Source: Nostoc sp. NMS7 (lineage in GTDB: Bacteria > Cyanobacteriota > Cyanobacteriia > Cyanobacteriales > Nostocaceae). From it: 52,026 bases of DNA. Location of the stretch: contig NZ_JABXKJ010000072.1 of the NCBI RefSeq assembly GCF_017115085.1, positions 1 to 52,026 of the forward strand, given 5' to 3'. A program made the position numbers and the translations under genes. This document shows, piece by piece, positions 1 to 7,250 of this stretch. The notes under the pieces were generated by a model that did not search any database, was not told where the DNA came from, and was given only the letters and a program-made list of their open reading frames with translations. The first letter of the stretch is position 1, and the number at the start of each line of letters is the position of its first letter.

Positions 1-1
1 C

Positions 2-1009
2 CGTAAGTCTGTATGTGTTATCTTCCGATCGCTCGTATTTAGTCTAAACTCCAGTAAAGAATCACCAGGATTTTTAGATAATATTGCAGATGAAATCTGG
101 CAAAGATGGGCATCCATTATAGTGGGCTACCCAAATACTGACAAAGAAGATTATTACCTTGAATTAGTTAAACAAGCATATATAAAAGCTCCTAATGAAA
201 CTATTGAGACACTAAATTTACTAATTGATAAAGAGAATGAAGAATATAGTAATATCTTCATTATTGACAAATTTGATAAATGCTGGTGTGAACATTTTAA
301 TTATGAAATATTAGAAAAAATAAAAGACAAAGCACTCAAACCAAAAGTTACTCAACGCTTGCTTGAAGAACTTTTAAAGCATGGATGTAACAAAGCTAAA
401 GAATTTGTTAAGAGTCTCATTTCTTATCCACTACCTTCAGAAGAGGAAGAATATGAAAGAATTTTGTTAACTACTAAAATTTTAGTTGAATATGCTGATT
501 CTGATGACTGGTCTTTAATTTGGTCAGTTGTTCGACAGGATACAGAATTTGGTCGTGGGGTTTTTGAAGCAGTTGCTAATCGCTACTCATTTGGTATTAA
601 ATTAAACAATCTTAAAAATAGAGGTATCATACTTAACCGTGAAGTCGAAATTCGTCGAGGAGAGAGAACTGATATTCAAGTCGATGCCGTTATTAAAAAA
701 CCAACTGGAGAGGTTTCTGATTCTGTAACAGTCATTATTGAGGTAAAAGGCTGTTGGAATGATGAGCTAGATAGTGCAATGGAGATACAGCTTGTTAATC
801 GCTATTTAAAAGATAATACTTGCCAACATGGTCTTTACCTAATTGGTTGGTTTAATTGTGAACAGTGGGATAAGAGCGACTCTAGAAAGGGAAAATCGCC
901 AAAACTTAGTATTGAGGAGGCCAGAGAAAAATTTGACAAACAAGGCGAACAATTATCACAATTAGGTGTTAAAGTTAAAGCCTTTCTCCTCAATACAGCA
1001 CTTCGATAA
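2..1009 (+). CDS. 3' part of a large protein ending in a PD-(D/E)XK nuclease-like domain
   Basis: The reading frame is open from base 2 to the stop at 1009, so the gene begins outside the window; a GTG at 122 is a possible but unnecessary start. The first ~180 visible residues look helical and may form a repeat solenoid. The last third has a restriction-endonuclease-like pattern: RTDIQVDAV near 664-690, then VTVIIEVKG near 727-753, giving the D...E-x-K arrangement of the PD-(D/E)XK fold, followed by a predicted helix with QLVNRY. Such domains at the C-terminus of long proteins occur in bacterial defence proteins, but the N-terminal domain is not visible, so the function is open. The gene is A+T-rich compared with the replication genes that follow. 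Confidence 0.6.
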   Translation, partial: RKSVCVIFRSLVFSLNSSKESPGFLDNIADEIWQRWASIIVGYPNTDKEDYYLELVKQAYIKAPNETIETLNLLIDKENEEYSNIFIIDKFDKCWCEHFNYEILEKIKDKALKPKVTQRLLEELLKHGCNKAKEFVKSLISYPLPSEEEEYERILLTTKILVEYADSDDWSLIWSVVRQDTEFGRGVFEAVANRYSFGIKLNNLKNRGIILNREVEIRRGERTDIQVDAVIKKPTGEVSDSVTVIIEVKGCWNDELDSAMEIQLVNRYLKDNTCQHGLYLIGWFNCEQWDKSDSRKGKSPKLSIEEAREKFDKQGEQLSQLGVKVKAFLLNTALR

Positions 1010-1081
1010 CTGATTTTGGATTTTAGACTGAAATCAAATATACAATCCAAAATCCAAAATTAGCAGTCAATTTTCTGCTGA

Positions 1082-2056
1082 TTAATTTAATTTGAATAAC
1101 CTACTAACACTAAGAATTGTTGGTAGTAAATACTTCGCTTCAGCACCTGTCTTGATAGACATGTCCAAATCCAGCATCATAGTTACTGCCTTAGCTAAAG
1201 CGTTAATGCTTGTATTTGCCACCTCCTGACGCAAATAGTAAATGCGATTAGGATTGCTGATACTGCACATTTGAGCTAATTCACTATCTTTCTTAATCCC
1301 AGAAACAATTGCAGATTTAACCCACAGCCAAGTTCTAAACTGCGTTAGGAGAGTAGCAACAATCACCATTAATGGTTCCGATCGTGACAGTAAATCATCC
1401 AACAGGTGCAAAACTTGATTACTTTCTCCTTGGCGAATAGCAGATGCCAGTTGTAGGCTATTCTGAGTCTGACATGGCACCAACTCTTTTACTTCTGCAA
1501 GCTCAAGTTGTCTGCCATTAGCATAAATATACAGTTTGCGTAACTTAGTGGCTGCACGGGTCATATCGTTACCAATTGCTTCTGCTAGATATTCCACCAC
1601 ATTCTTTGACAACACCAGCTTGATTTTTTTAGCTTGAATAGCGATGCCTGCGGCGAGCTTCGCTAACGCCTTTTCAATCAAATCAGTACGCCAAACTGGT
1701 ATTAATGGAAACTCAAACAACTTGGCATACTTGACAATATGTTTGTAAATCTTCAGGCGCTTATCTAGATTGGTGGCGACAAACACCAGAATTGTGAATT
1801 CAGGCACTTGAACAAGCTGCTGCAAAGTTGACAACTCAGTATCACCCCACTGCTTGAGGTGGCAATTTTCCACAATCACCAGTTTTTTACCACCTGTCAA
1901 GGAACGAGTGCGAGCTACGCTGATAGCTCGGTCAAGCTGATCGGCTGGAAATCGGTGATAGCAAAGTGTGAGCCATTGGGCATCAATCTCTGCTTTGTAT
2001 TGATTCAGCTGTTCTTGGATGGCGTGTTGGTCGTCGCCTGTCAGCAAGACAATCAT
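1082..2056 (-). CDS. holA: DNA polymerase III delta subunit-like protein (HolA)
   Basis: A 324-residue protein with the plan of the clamp-loader delta subunit: an N-terminal MIVLLTGDDQHAI strand-helix, a degenerate AAA+ fold without a Walker A motif (GGKKLVIVENC, then TILVFVATNLDKR), a middle helical domain and a C-terminal collar domain (LMVIVATLLTQFR, later AKAVTMMLDLDMSIKTG). Delta opens the sliding clamp for the clamp-loader complex. Its start overlaps the stop of the dnaX-like gene by 4 bases (ATGA), so the two are translationally coupled. The pairing with dnaX among plasmid genes suggests an element-borne copy in addition to the chromosomal gene. A short dispersed repeat (about 1640-1672) contributes the LAAGIAI stretch. 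The family call is firm; its biochemical competence is inferred. Confidence 0.85.
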   Translation of the reverse strand: MIVLLTGDDQHAIQEQLNQYKAEIDAQWLTLCYHRFPADQLDRAISVARTRSLTGGKKLVIVENCHLKQWGDTELSTLQQLVQVPEFTILVFVATNLDKRLKIYKHIVKYAKLFEFPLIPVWRTDLIEKALAKLAAGIAIQAKKIKLVLSKNVVEYLAEAIGNDMTRAATKLRKLYIYANGRQLELAEVKELVPCQTQNSLQLASAIRQGESNQVLHLLDDLLSRSEPLMVIVATLLTQFRTWLWVKSAIVSGIKKDSELAQMCSISNPNRIYYLRQEVANTSINALAKAVTMMLDLDMSIKTGAEAKYLLPTILSVSRLFKLN

Positions 2057-3549
2057 CCTTTTACCCTCCCATTACTGCTCTTGTTGGCAGTTTTAATTAA
2101 CACAGTCATTGGTTGTTGACTTTGGGTAGCTCGTTGCAGCATTTTAGCGATCGCCTCTTTACTACTCTCAAACTTATTCAGGTAAGCTGGTGTAACCTCT
2201 AAAATTGCCTTGTCACCTTGCAATTTAACAAGATGAGCATGAGCCAACAGCTTTTGATTGCTGGGTTTAGCTATATCCATCACCTGCTGCCAAATTTGAG
2301 CCAGTTTAGTAGTCTGGGGTGCAACTGTTGGTAACAATTTGTCATCTACAGGTTTAGCTGTCACCTTGTTTGTGGTGTATACTCCAACTGTTGGTAGCAA
2401 CTTGCCGTCATGCACAGGTTTAGCAGTTACCGTCTTGCTTGCACTGACAGGCAATAAATTGGGTATCAGGTTCAGTAAGCAAACTTCTAGCCACACAGCA
2501 GCATTTACTGTGTACCGCAGATAGTTTTCTGCTTTTTGTAACTCTGCTAGAGACAAGTTAAGCGTCTCGAAATTCCAGTGATTTGCTAAAATCTTGAGTT
2601 GAGCATAGCTAACACAACCAGTTAGCAGGGATTGCTCTTTGGGTGCAGACTTGATAATCAGTAAATCTCGGTATGTTTGCAGTAAGTTAGAGAGAATCAA
2701 TTTGGGCGTTTTACCAGAATCTACTAAAACTCTTGCTACTTGCAGTAAGTTAAAGGTGTTGTTGGTGGATATTGCCTGTAAAATTGACATTAATTCTGTT
2801 TCTGTCACACCACCAGCGATTTCCATGACATGATTAGCAGTGATATCTTCATCTAAAAGACTCACCTGACCTAGTAATTGCAGTGCATCCCGTAGTCCAC
2901 CATCGCTGAGTCGTGCGATCGCTGTTAGTGCCTCATCATCAATAGAAATAGATTCTGCATCTGCTACAATACGGAGGTGCTGCACAATTGCCTGAACAGA
3001 CAAAGTGCGGAAATTAAACACCTGACAACGGCTGACAATGGTAGGTAACACCTTGTGCAATTCTGTTGTGCAGAAAATGAAAACAACATGAGGTGGTGGT
3101 TCTTCAATACACTTAAGTAAGGCGTTGAAGGCGTTACCGGTTAGACAATGGCACTCATCGAGAATAAAAATTCGGTAACGTCCTGCAACAGGTGCTAAGG
3201 TACTGCGCTCAATTAAAGCACGGGCATCATCTACACCATTATTAGAAGCAGCATCAATTTCACTAACATCTAGGCTATTACTGGTTTCAATTGAACGGCA
3301 GGATTGACAAATACCACAAGGTTGGTCAGTTGGTTTTTTAGTGTTGAGGCAATTGAGGGATTTAGCAAATATCCGAGCAGTTGAGGTTTTACCTGTGCCT
3401 CTAGAACCTGTGAATAAATAAGCTGGTGCAATTTGCAGGTATTTTACAGCATTAGTCAGAGCAGTTTTGATGTAGGGCTGTCCAACTAATTCGGCTATTG
3501 TCTGGGGTCGATATTTTTGATGTAGGGCGACTGTAGACATAGGATTCAT
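2053..3549 (-). CDS. dnaX: DNA polymerase III gamma/tau subunit-like protein (DnaX)
   Basis: Clamp-loader motor subunit. Counting from the longer frame (GTG/ATG to 3603), it has Walker A GSRGTGKTS at 66-74, a zinc module with Cys 85, 96, 99 and 102, Walker B FILDECH at 146-152, sensor-1 TTE near 180 and the SRC arginine finger at 191-193, then domain III and a short variable tail. I prefer the ATG at 3549 (MNPMSTVALHQKYRP) because families normally start just before the HQKYRP block and AAGG lies about 5 bases upstream; the extra 18 residues look non-conserved. At about 500 residues it is close to a gamma or short-tau form. It overlaps holA by 4 bases. A plasmid-borne clamp loader is uncommon. 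Confidence 0.9.
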   Translation of the reverse strand: MNPMSTVALHQKYRPQTIAELVGQPYIKTALTNAVKYLQIAPAYLFTGSRGTGKTSTARIFAKSLNCLNTKKPTDQPCGICQSCRSIETSNSLDVSEIDAASNNGVDDARALIERSTLAPVAGRYRIFILDECHCLTGNAFNALLKCIEEPPPHVVFIFCTTELHKVLPTIVSRCQVFNFRTLSVQAIVQHLRIVADAESISIDDEALTAIARLSDGGLRDALQLLGQVSLLDEDITANHVMEIAGGVTETELMSILQAISTNNTFNLLQVARVLVDSGKTPKLILSNLLQTYRDLLIIKSAPKEQSLLTGCVSYAQLKILANHWNFETLNLSLAELQKAENYLRYTVNAAVWLEVCLLNLIPNLLPVSASKTVTAKPVHDGKLLPTVGVYTTNKVTAKPVDDKLLPTVAPQTTKLAQIWQQVMDIAKPSNQKLLAHAHLVKLQGDKAILEVTPAYLNKFESSKEAIAKMLQRATQSQQPMTVLIKTANKSSNGRVKG

Positions 3550-3782
3550 TAACCTTAAGTTGTCGCCCTTACCCCTGTTAAGGGGGTGTAATTTTGAATC
3601 CAAAGTAGGATGATTTGCTCAATTCCAGGAAGATTTACCGATACCAGAAGTTGAGTACACCTAATTATTTAACCGTTGAAACAGGTGGAGAAGTTTATGG
3701 AATTTACAACCGAGCTATAGCCATTTTAGAATTCATATCCTTGGCTCATAAAACGCTAAATTTATCTTTTTTACCTGCCTCC

Positions 3783-4136
3783 TTAAGCAGTAGCGAATTC
3801 TGTTAAACCTCGTTTACTGGGATGATGAAAACCCAAAACAATATCGGCTTGGGGTATTCCGGCTGATAGCAAATCATCAACAACGCATAAATTAGTTGCA
3901 TCTTCTTCCACCCAAACTTTGCCATTTTTAATGCAGAGATAGATAATAATATACTGTATCTGCTTTTTGTCATCCCAGCCAAATCGAAACCAAAGATATT
4001 GATCTCTTGTTTCATCAAAAGCCAAGCGATCGCTTACTTCAACTCCCGGATCTTTTACAACTTGAGTATTAGTAGTTTCGTAATACTCAGTTAATATCTT
4101 CTTAATACCATTGCGGTATTGCTCTAGCTTATCCAT
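3783..4136 (-). CDS. xisI: XisI-like fdxN element excision controlling factor
   Basis: A 117-residue protein matching the XisI family along its length: MDKLEQYRNGIKKILTEY, then FDETRDQYLWFRFGWD, IKNGKVWVEED, LLSAGIPQADIVLGFHHP and the terminal TEFATA. XisH and XisI are needed with XisF for excision of the fdxN element in Anabaena; many paralogous xisH/xisI pairs occur in cyanobacteria, and the exact biochemical role is not settled. The start is set at 4136 because a strong GGAGGA lies about 10 bases upstream and the family begins MDKL; the frame continues nine codons further (to 4163) but that part overlaps the xisH scrap. Its partner xisH is reduced to 26 codons just upstream. Confidence 0.9.
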   Translation of the reverse strand: MDKLEQYRNGIKKILTEYYETTNTQVVKDPGVEVSDRLAFDETRDQYLWFRFGWDDKKQIQYIIIYLCIKNGKVWVEEDATNLCVVDDLLSAGIPQADIVLGFHHPSKRGLTEFATA

Positions 4137-4152
4137 TGCCAAATTTCCTCCT

Positions 4153-4233
4153 TTAAGGATCATCTGTGATAGTCCAACCGTCTTTTATCAATGCGTTCTT
4201 GACTTCATTATGGTATATGTCTTTTGCTGGCAT
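4153..4233 (-). pseudogene. xisH: xisH remnant (first 26 codons)
   Basis: Reading from ATG at 4233 gives MPAKDIYHNEVKNAL...GWTITDDP and then TAA. This is the start of XisH, whose members normally run to about 135-140 residues. The match stops exactly at DDP, where the family continues into its nuclease-like core, so an internal and C-terminal deletion has removed about 80% of the gene. The TAA overlaps the ribosome binding region of xisI, so xisI translation may still be coupled to this stub. The N-terminal peptide is short but distinctive. Confidence 0.8.
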
Positions 4234-4373
4234 GGTGGAACTATTGAGTAATACTCTGATTGTAAAGTGTTTACCATATTGGGTAACGATTAGATTCTAA
4301 AACATACTTTTCTCTCTTTCCTTCTTGCACCCTGCTTTGCTTCCTTTTTTCTTGATAAAACTGGATAAATTTG

Positions 4374-4415
4374 GCATTTTGGCGGCAAATAGTCGGATAT
4401 TTACCGCCAAAATGC
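4374..4415. repeat. 12-bp perfect inverted repeat (hairpin)
   Basis: GCATTTTGGCGG at 4374-4385 is repeated inverted as CCGCCAAAATGC at 4404-4415. The 18-base spacer itself contains AAATA/TATTT, so the whole can fold as a long hairpin with one mismatch. It lies in a 320-base gene-free stretch (4234-4553) between the xisH stub and the dnaN remnant. It could be a terminator, an operator or an origin-associated hairpin; there is no T-run on either side, which argues against a simple intrinsic terminator. Confidence 0.75.
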
Positions 4416-4553
4416 ACAGTTTATATTTGTCAAAATCGAGAATTTTCGTTCATATTGTCAGTTTTGTCCAGAGTTCCTCAAATCCCCGTCTAAAATAAAC
4501 ACCACTCGTATCCAAAACACCCTACAAAACTTCAAGATTGCGGTTAACACTTA

Positions 4554-4742
4554 TTAAGCATTTAGAGTGTAAAGTGGCAGTAAGAATTGACGCATTTCCA
4601 TTTGCAGTTCTGGATTTGGTCTATCTCCATAAGGAACCAACATGGCAGGATGATCTGATTGTTGCAAGTGCATTTTGATAGCGGAACTAGGAATTGCCTT
4701 GGCTGCTTCTACTAAATACTTGAGGTTAAACTGAATATTCAA
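4554..4742 (-). pseudogene. dnaN: DnaN (sliding clamp) C-terminal remnant
   Basis: The frame reads NIQFNLKYLVEAAKAIPSS, then IKMHLQQSDHPAMLVPYGD and ends QFLLPLYTLNA. The FN(V/L)KYL...A(L/I)...I.M.L......P....P.GD pattern is that of the last domain of the beta sliding clamp. Only about 60 of the usual ~370-380 residues remain, there is no proper start codon (only TTG at 4742), and the 5' end is fused inside a truncated DUF2997 gene. It is therefore a 3' fragment. It lies close to dnaX and holA, so this locus may once have carried the clamp together with its loader. Confidence 0.65.
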
Positions 4743-4797
4743 TGATTTTCACTTCACCTGTAGCAGTGTCAAAATGTATCAAGATTGTCCGTTCCAT
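4726..4797 (-). pseudogene. DUF2997 gene, truncated
   Basis: From ATG at 4797 the frame reads MERTILIHFDTATGEVKI and then ends after five unrelated residues at 4726. The first 18 residues match the start of the small DUF2997 proteins that accompany Ycf35 (DUF1257) in cyanobacteria, which are usually about 60-70 residues long. The gene begins 3 bases after the ycf35 stop, as expected for the conserved pair. The fusion point falls where the dnaN remnant begins, so one recombination event probably cut both genes. Confidence 0.65.
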
Positions 4798-4800
4798 AAA

Positions 4801-5247
4801 TTATCTCCGAACTTGTTGGGTTTGCTGATGTGCTGAAAATGCAAGGCGCAGGGTATGTACCTGACCATTGGTTTCTTCTGTGATGGTGCATTCTCCCAGA
4901 TGTTCTTGTAACTGGGCTGCTTTAGCGCGAACCATCTTCTGTCCGTAGGCTTGTATTAAGGTGTGCGAAAAGAAGTTTTCTCCTAGTCGGGGTACAGTTT
5001 CATAGGCATCATGGATGAGTTGATACACCCCTGCCTCCTGATCCCACCTAAACCCGATATCTGCACGGACACTTAAACTACGACCAGGGACAACAATCTC
5101 AGCACTTTGTCCTTGGGAGTCGTGGTAATAACCTCTGAGTGATTGTGGTTTTTCATAAACTTGGACAGTAAGCTGCAAATCTTGTAGAGCTTGTACTAAA
5201 CATTCACGGTTAGTTAGTTTTGTGGTGACAGTTGAAAAATGTGACAT
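4801..5247 (-). CDS. ycf35: DUF1257 / Ycf35 family protein
   Basis: A 148-residue protein beginning MSHFSTVTTKLTNRECLVQAL, the typical opening of Ycf35/DUF1257 proteins found in cyanobacteria and algal plastids. The conserved middle (VVPGRSLSVRADIGFRWDQEAG.YQLIHDAYE) and a C-terminal part with QAYGQKMVRAKAAQLQEHLGE are present. The molecular function of the family is unknown. It is followed at 3 bases by a truncated copy of its usual neighbour DUF2997, so the module is only half preserved here. The C-terminal HQQTQQVRR tail is not conserved. Confidence 0.85.
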   Translation of the reverse strand: MSHFSTVTTKLTNRECLVQALQDLQLTVQVYEKPQSLRGYYHDSQGQSAEIVVPGRSLSVRADIGFRWDQEAGVYQLIHDAYETVPRLGENFFSHTLIQAYGQKMVRAKAAQLQEHLGECTITEETNGQVHTLRLAFSAHQQTQQVRR

Positions 5248-5377
5248 TTCCTACCTCTAAATACTGTGGACTGGTAAATTAATGCGAACAGTGGTGATAG
5301 ACAAGGAAGCAAAAAATTCCTTCCCCTCTCAGTTCCGTAGCAAGCTTGGAAAGTGTGGGCGCATTGTCTTCCTCTAC

Positions 5378-5520
5378 AACGCCACTTGACGGCAGTTGCT
5401 ACAACGGGGAGCCACTTGCTCTACTTGGGGTTCCCCAAGTAGAGCAAGTGGCGTGGGAACCCCCGCAACGCACTGCCTCCTTTATGCCGGGAAACCCGTC
5501 CACCGCAGTGGCTCCCCCAC
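5378..5520. repeat. Cluster of palindromic interspersed repeats, including a 42-bp near-perfect palindrome
   Basis: Positions 5411-5430 and 5433-5452 form 20-base arms that are exact reverse complements with TT between them. The palindrome is flanked by related pieces (CGGCAGTTGCTACAACGGGG upstream; CCCCCGCAACGCACTGCC and GGGAAACCCGTCCACCGC downstream) that can pair among themselves. Nostoc-type genomes carry such repeats in intergenic DNA. The stretch 5248-5569 between ycf35 and the 394-residue gene holds nothing else recognisable. Confidence 0.8.
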
Positions 5521-5569
5521 ACCTCGTTTTCGATCAACGACGATACAGACACGTTCTTGATTGTTTTTT

Positions 5570-6754
5570 CTAGCGAAGTTTGAGAGACATCGCTGTAGCT
5601 CTGGTTAAGCCCATACCCTCATCACTTGCTAATCGTTGAAGATGGCGTTGTTCATCCAAAAGCTTGGAGCAAATTTCATCCATTTTTTCCTGTAACTGAG
5701 AACGCCCTTGTGAATCCAGCTTTTTGGCATCCACAGAAGCGTTTTCCAGAACATTTTCTAGATGAGCCATCATTTGTCCAAGGCTGCTACCTGCTTCAAA
5801 ACTGGCGTTAGCCAAAAGCATTTGGACTTTTTTGAAATGGCGTTCCATCTTCTTCTTGAAGTTGACCGGCTTGCGTCCTGGTTCCCAATTACTCAAATCT
5901 TCGAGCAACTGGGCTGCTAGTTGTTCTCCTCCAGCGATCGCTGATTCCCTCAGTGTTTGTTCTAAATTTCTGTCATACTGTTCGATAAACCGAGTTATTT
6001 GCCCTAAGCATTCAGCTTGTTTCTCTGACAATTGTTCACTGATGGCGGGAATAATGACAGGACGACCAATTACTACTTGTAAATAGTCCTCTAGTTCCTC
6101 TAAACAGGGAAAAGCTTTGGCTAAGTTCTGCTTAACTTCTTGTTGTTGTTCTACAGATAACTGCCAAGCATTGAGTGAGAGAAATTTATCAATACGTTCT
6201 TGATAGTCTGTGTACCCCTTTTCATACTCTTCTTTCAGTTGAGTGCGTAAAACAGGTGCAATATTATCTCGAATTCCGATTAGTTGATTCCAGACCAAGG
6301 GCGCTAAGTCTATAGGACAAATCCAATCACCATTGTCATAATTCATCCATTCTTGGACTGAAGCAATTTCTTGCCTTAATTGGTTTGCTGCTTCGTCTAA
6401 AGCTTTGAAAACTTTGATGCCCTTTAAACCAACTTCTGAGGTTGTAACCTTCACTAAGTCAGATTCTTGTTCATCTTCTTCATCTTGAGAATATTTGAGA
6501 ACATCTGTCCATTTGGGAGCATTACTCTTGGTTGTCTTCTTTAACTGAATCTTGAAACGTATGCGAGTTTTATTCAAATTAGAGATGTTATATCTTTCAA
6601 CAACAGCGTCTTTTAGAAAGGTTTTGCTTGAATTTGTAATCACTGCTTGTATCACATTTACTAGGAACAATAAATTTTTAACATCAGTACAATAAAGCGA
6701 AAGCTTTACATTTCTACCACTAATTTTGGCTATAATATTATTCATATCAATCAT
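5570..6754 (-). CDS. Hypothetical helical protein, 394 residues
   Basis: I do not recognise the family. The first ~70 residues are mixed alpha/beta (RNVKLSLYCTDVKNLLFLVNVI), followed by an acidic linker (SQDEEDEQESDL) and then about 280 residues of mostly helical, Gln/Glu-rich sequence. Blocks such as QEWMNYDNGDWICPIDLAPLV, ERIDKFLSLNAWQLSVEQQ and LQEKMDEICSKLLDEQRHLQRL suggest coiled-coil segments. No signal peptide, membrane helix or catalytic motif is seen. It lies between ycf35 and an SF1 helicase on the same strand, so a role in element replication or maintenance is possible but unproven. Two ATGs (6754, 6745) are equally plausible starts; neither has a clear ribosome binding site. Confidence 0.65.
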   Translation of the reverse strand: MIDMNNIIAKISGRNVKLSLYCTDVKNLLFLVNVIQAVITNSSKTFLKDAVVERYNISNLNKTRIRFKIQLKKTTKSNAPKWTDVLKYSQDEEDEQESDLVKVTTSEVGLKGIKVFKALDEAANQLRQEIASVQEWMNYDNGDWICPIDLAPLVWNQLIGIRDNIAPVLRTQLKEEYEKGYTDYQERIDKFLSLNAWQLSVEQQQEVKQNLAKAFPCLEELEDYLQVVIGRPVIIPAISEQLSEKQAECLGQITRFIEQYDRNLEQTLRESAIAGGEQLAAQLLEDLSNWEPGRKPVNFKKKMERHFKKVQMLLANASFEAGSSLGQMMAHLENVLENASVDAKKLDSQGRSQLQEKMDEICSKLLDEQRHLQRLASDEGMGLTRATAMSLKLR

Positions 6755-7027
6755 TTAATTACTTACTGAATATAGATAACCTTGATTGTAATTTTCAAAA
6801 AGCATTAGAGACTCAAAAGCTGCTATTATAAACAGATTATTGGCTGAGATATTGTAAAAAAAAGACAGGCTTTCTATAGCTATTAAGCAGTTATTAAAGT
6901 GGGCAAACGTTTAATCAGACATTATCTATTTCAATTTCATAATCTAGCAATCATAAGCTAATCGCCATTTATTTTCCCAGATTTATTCGCTTGTAGTAAG
7001 GGCTTAAGCCCTGCTTTCATGCAACTT

Positions 7028-7118
7028 ATACCAAGTTGCAAAAGTTAGTATTGTTTAGTATCTAAGCGCTGCTGGACTAGCTTTCAAGCAAATAATACTA
7101 TATATCACAACTTGGTAT
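7028..7118. repeat. Small inverted-repeat element
   Basis: ATACCAAGTTG at 7028-7038 recurs inverted as CAACTTGGTAT at 7108-7118, enclosing about 70 bases with no coding capacity. It lies in the 496-base gene-free stretch 6755-7250. The size and end symmetry resemble a MITE, but no clear target duplication was seen. The rest of the gap is A+T-rich and holds only the hairpin at 7163-7195. Confidence 0.4.
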
Positions 7119-7162
7119 TAAATGGTCATTAGCTTATTTGATTTGTGAAAATCACAAGGCAC

Positions 7163-7195
7163 AGAACCCCGATTTATTAGATAAATCGGGGTTCT
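7163..7195 (-). terminator. 15-bp perfect hairpin downstream of the helicase gene
   Basis: AGAACCCCGATTTAT at 7163-7177 pairs fully with ATAAATCGGGGTTCT at 7181-7195 across a 3-base loop. It lies 55 bases beyond the stop of the helicase gene at 7251 and is a good candidate transcript end. There is no T-run after the stem on either strand, so it could act by stabilising the 3' end or be one of the interspersed hairpins common in Nostoc. Confidence 0.6.
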
Positions 7196-7250
7196 CATTG
7201 TTCACGAATGATTAATCGGAATTTTGTGTCGAGATTGCTACACACAATTA

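Noticed and set aside
3615..3806. 63-codon plus-strand frame upstream of dnaX
   Set aside because: It overlaps the 3' end of xisI on the opposite strand and has no recognisable pattern; the 3550-3782 region is better read as dnaX upstream DNA.
5346..5573. 75-codon plus-strand open frame
   Set aside because: It lies entirely within the palindromic repeat cluster; composition follows the repeats and no family is recognisable.
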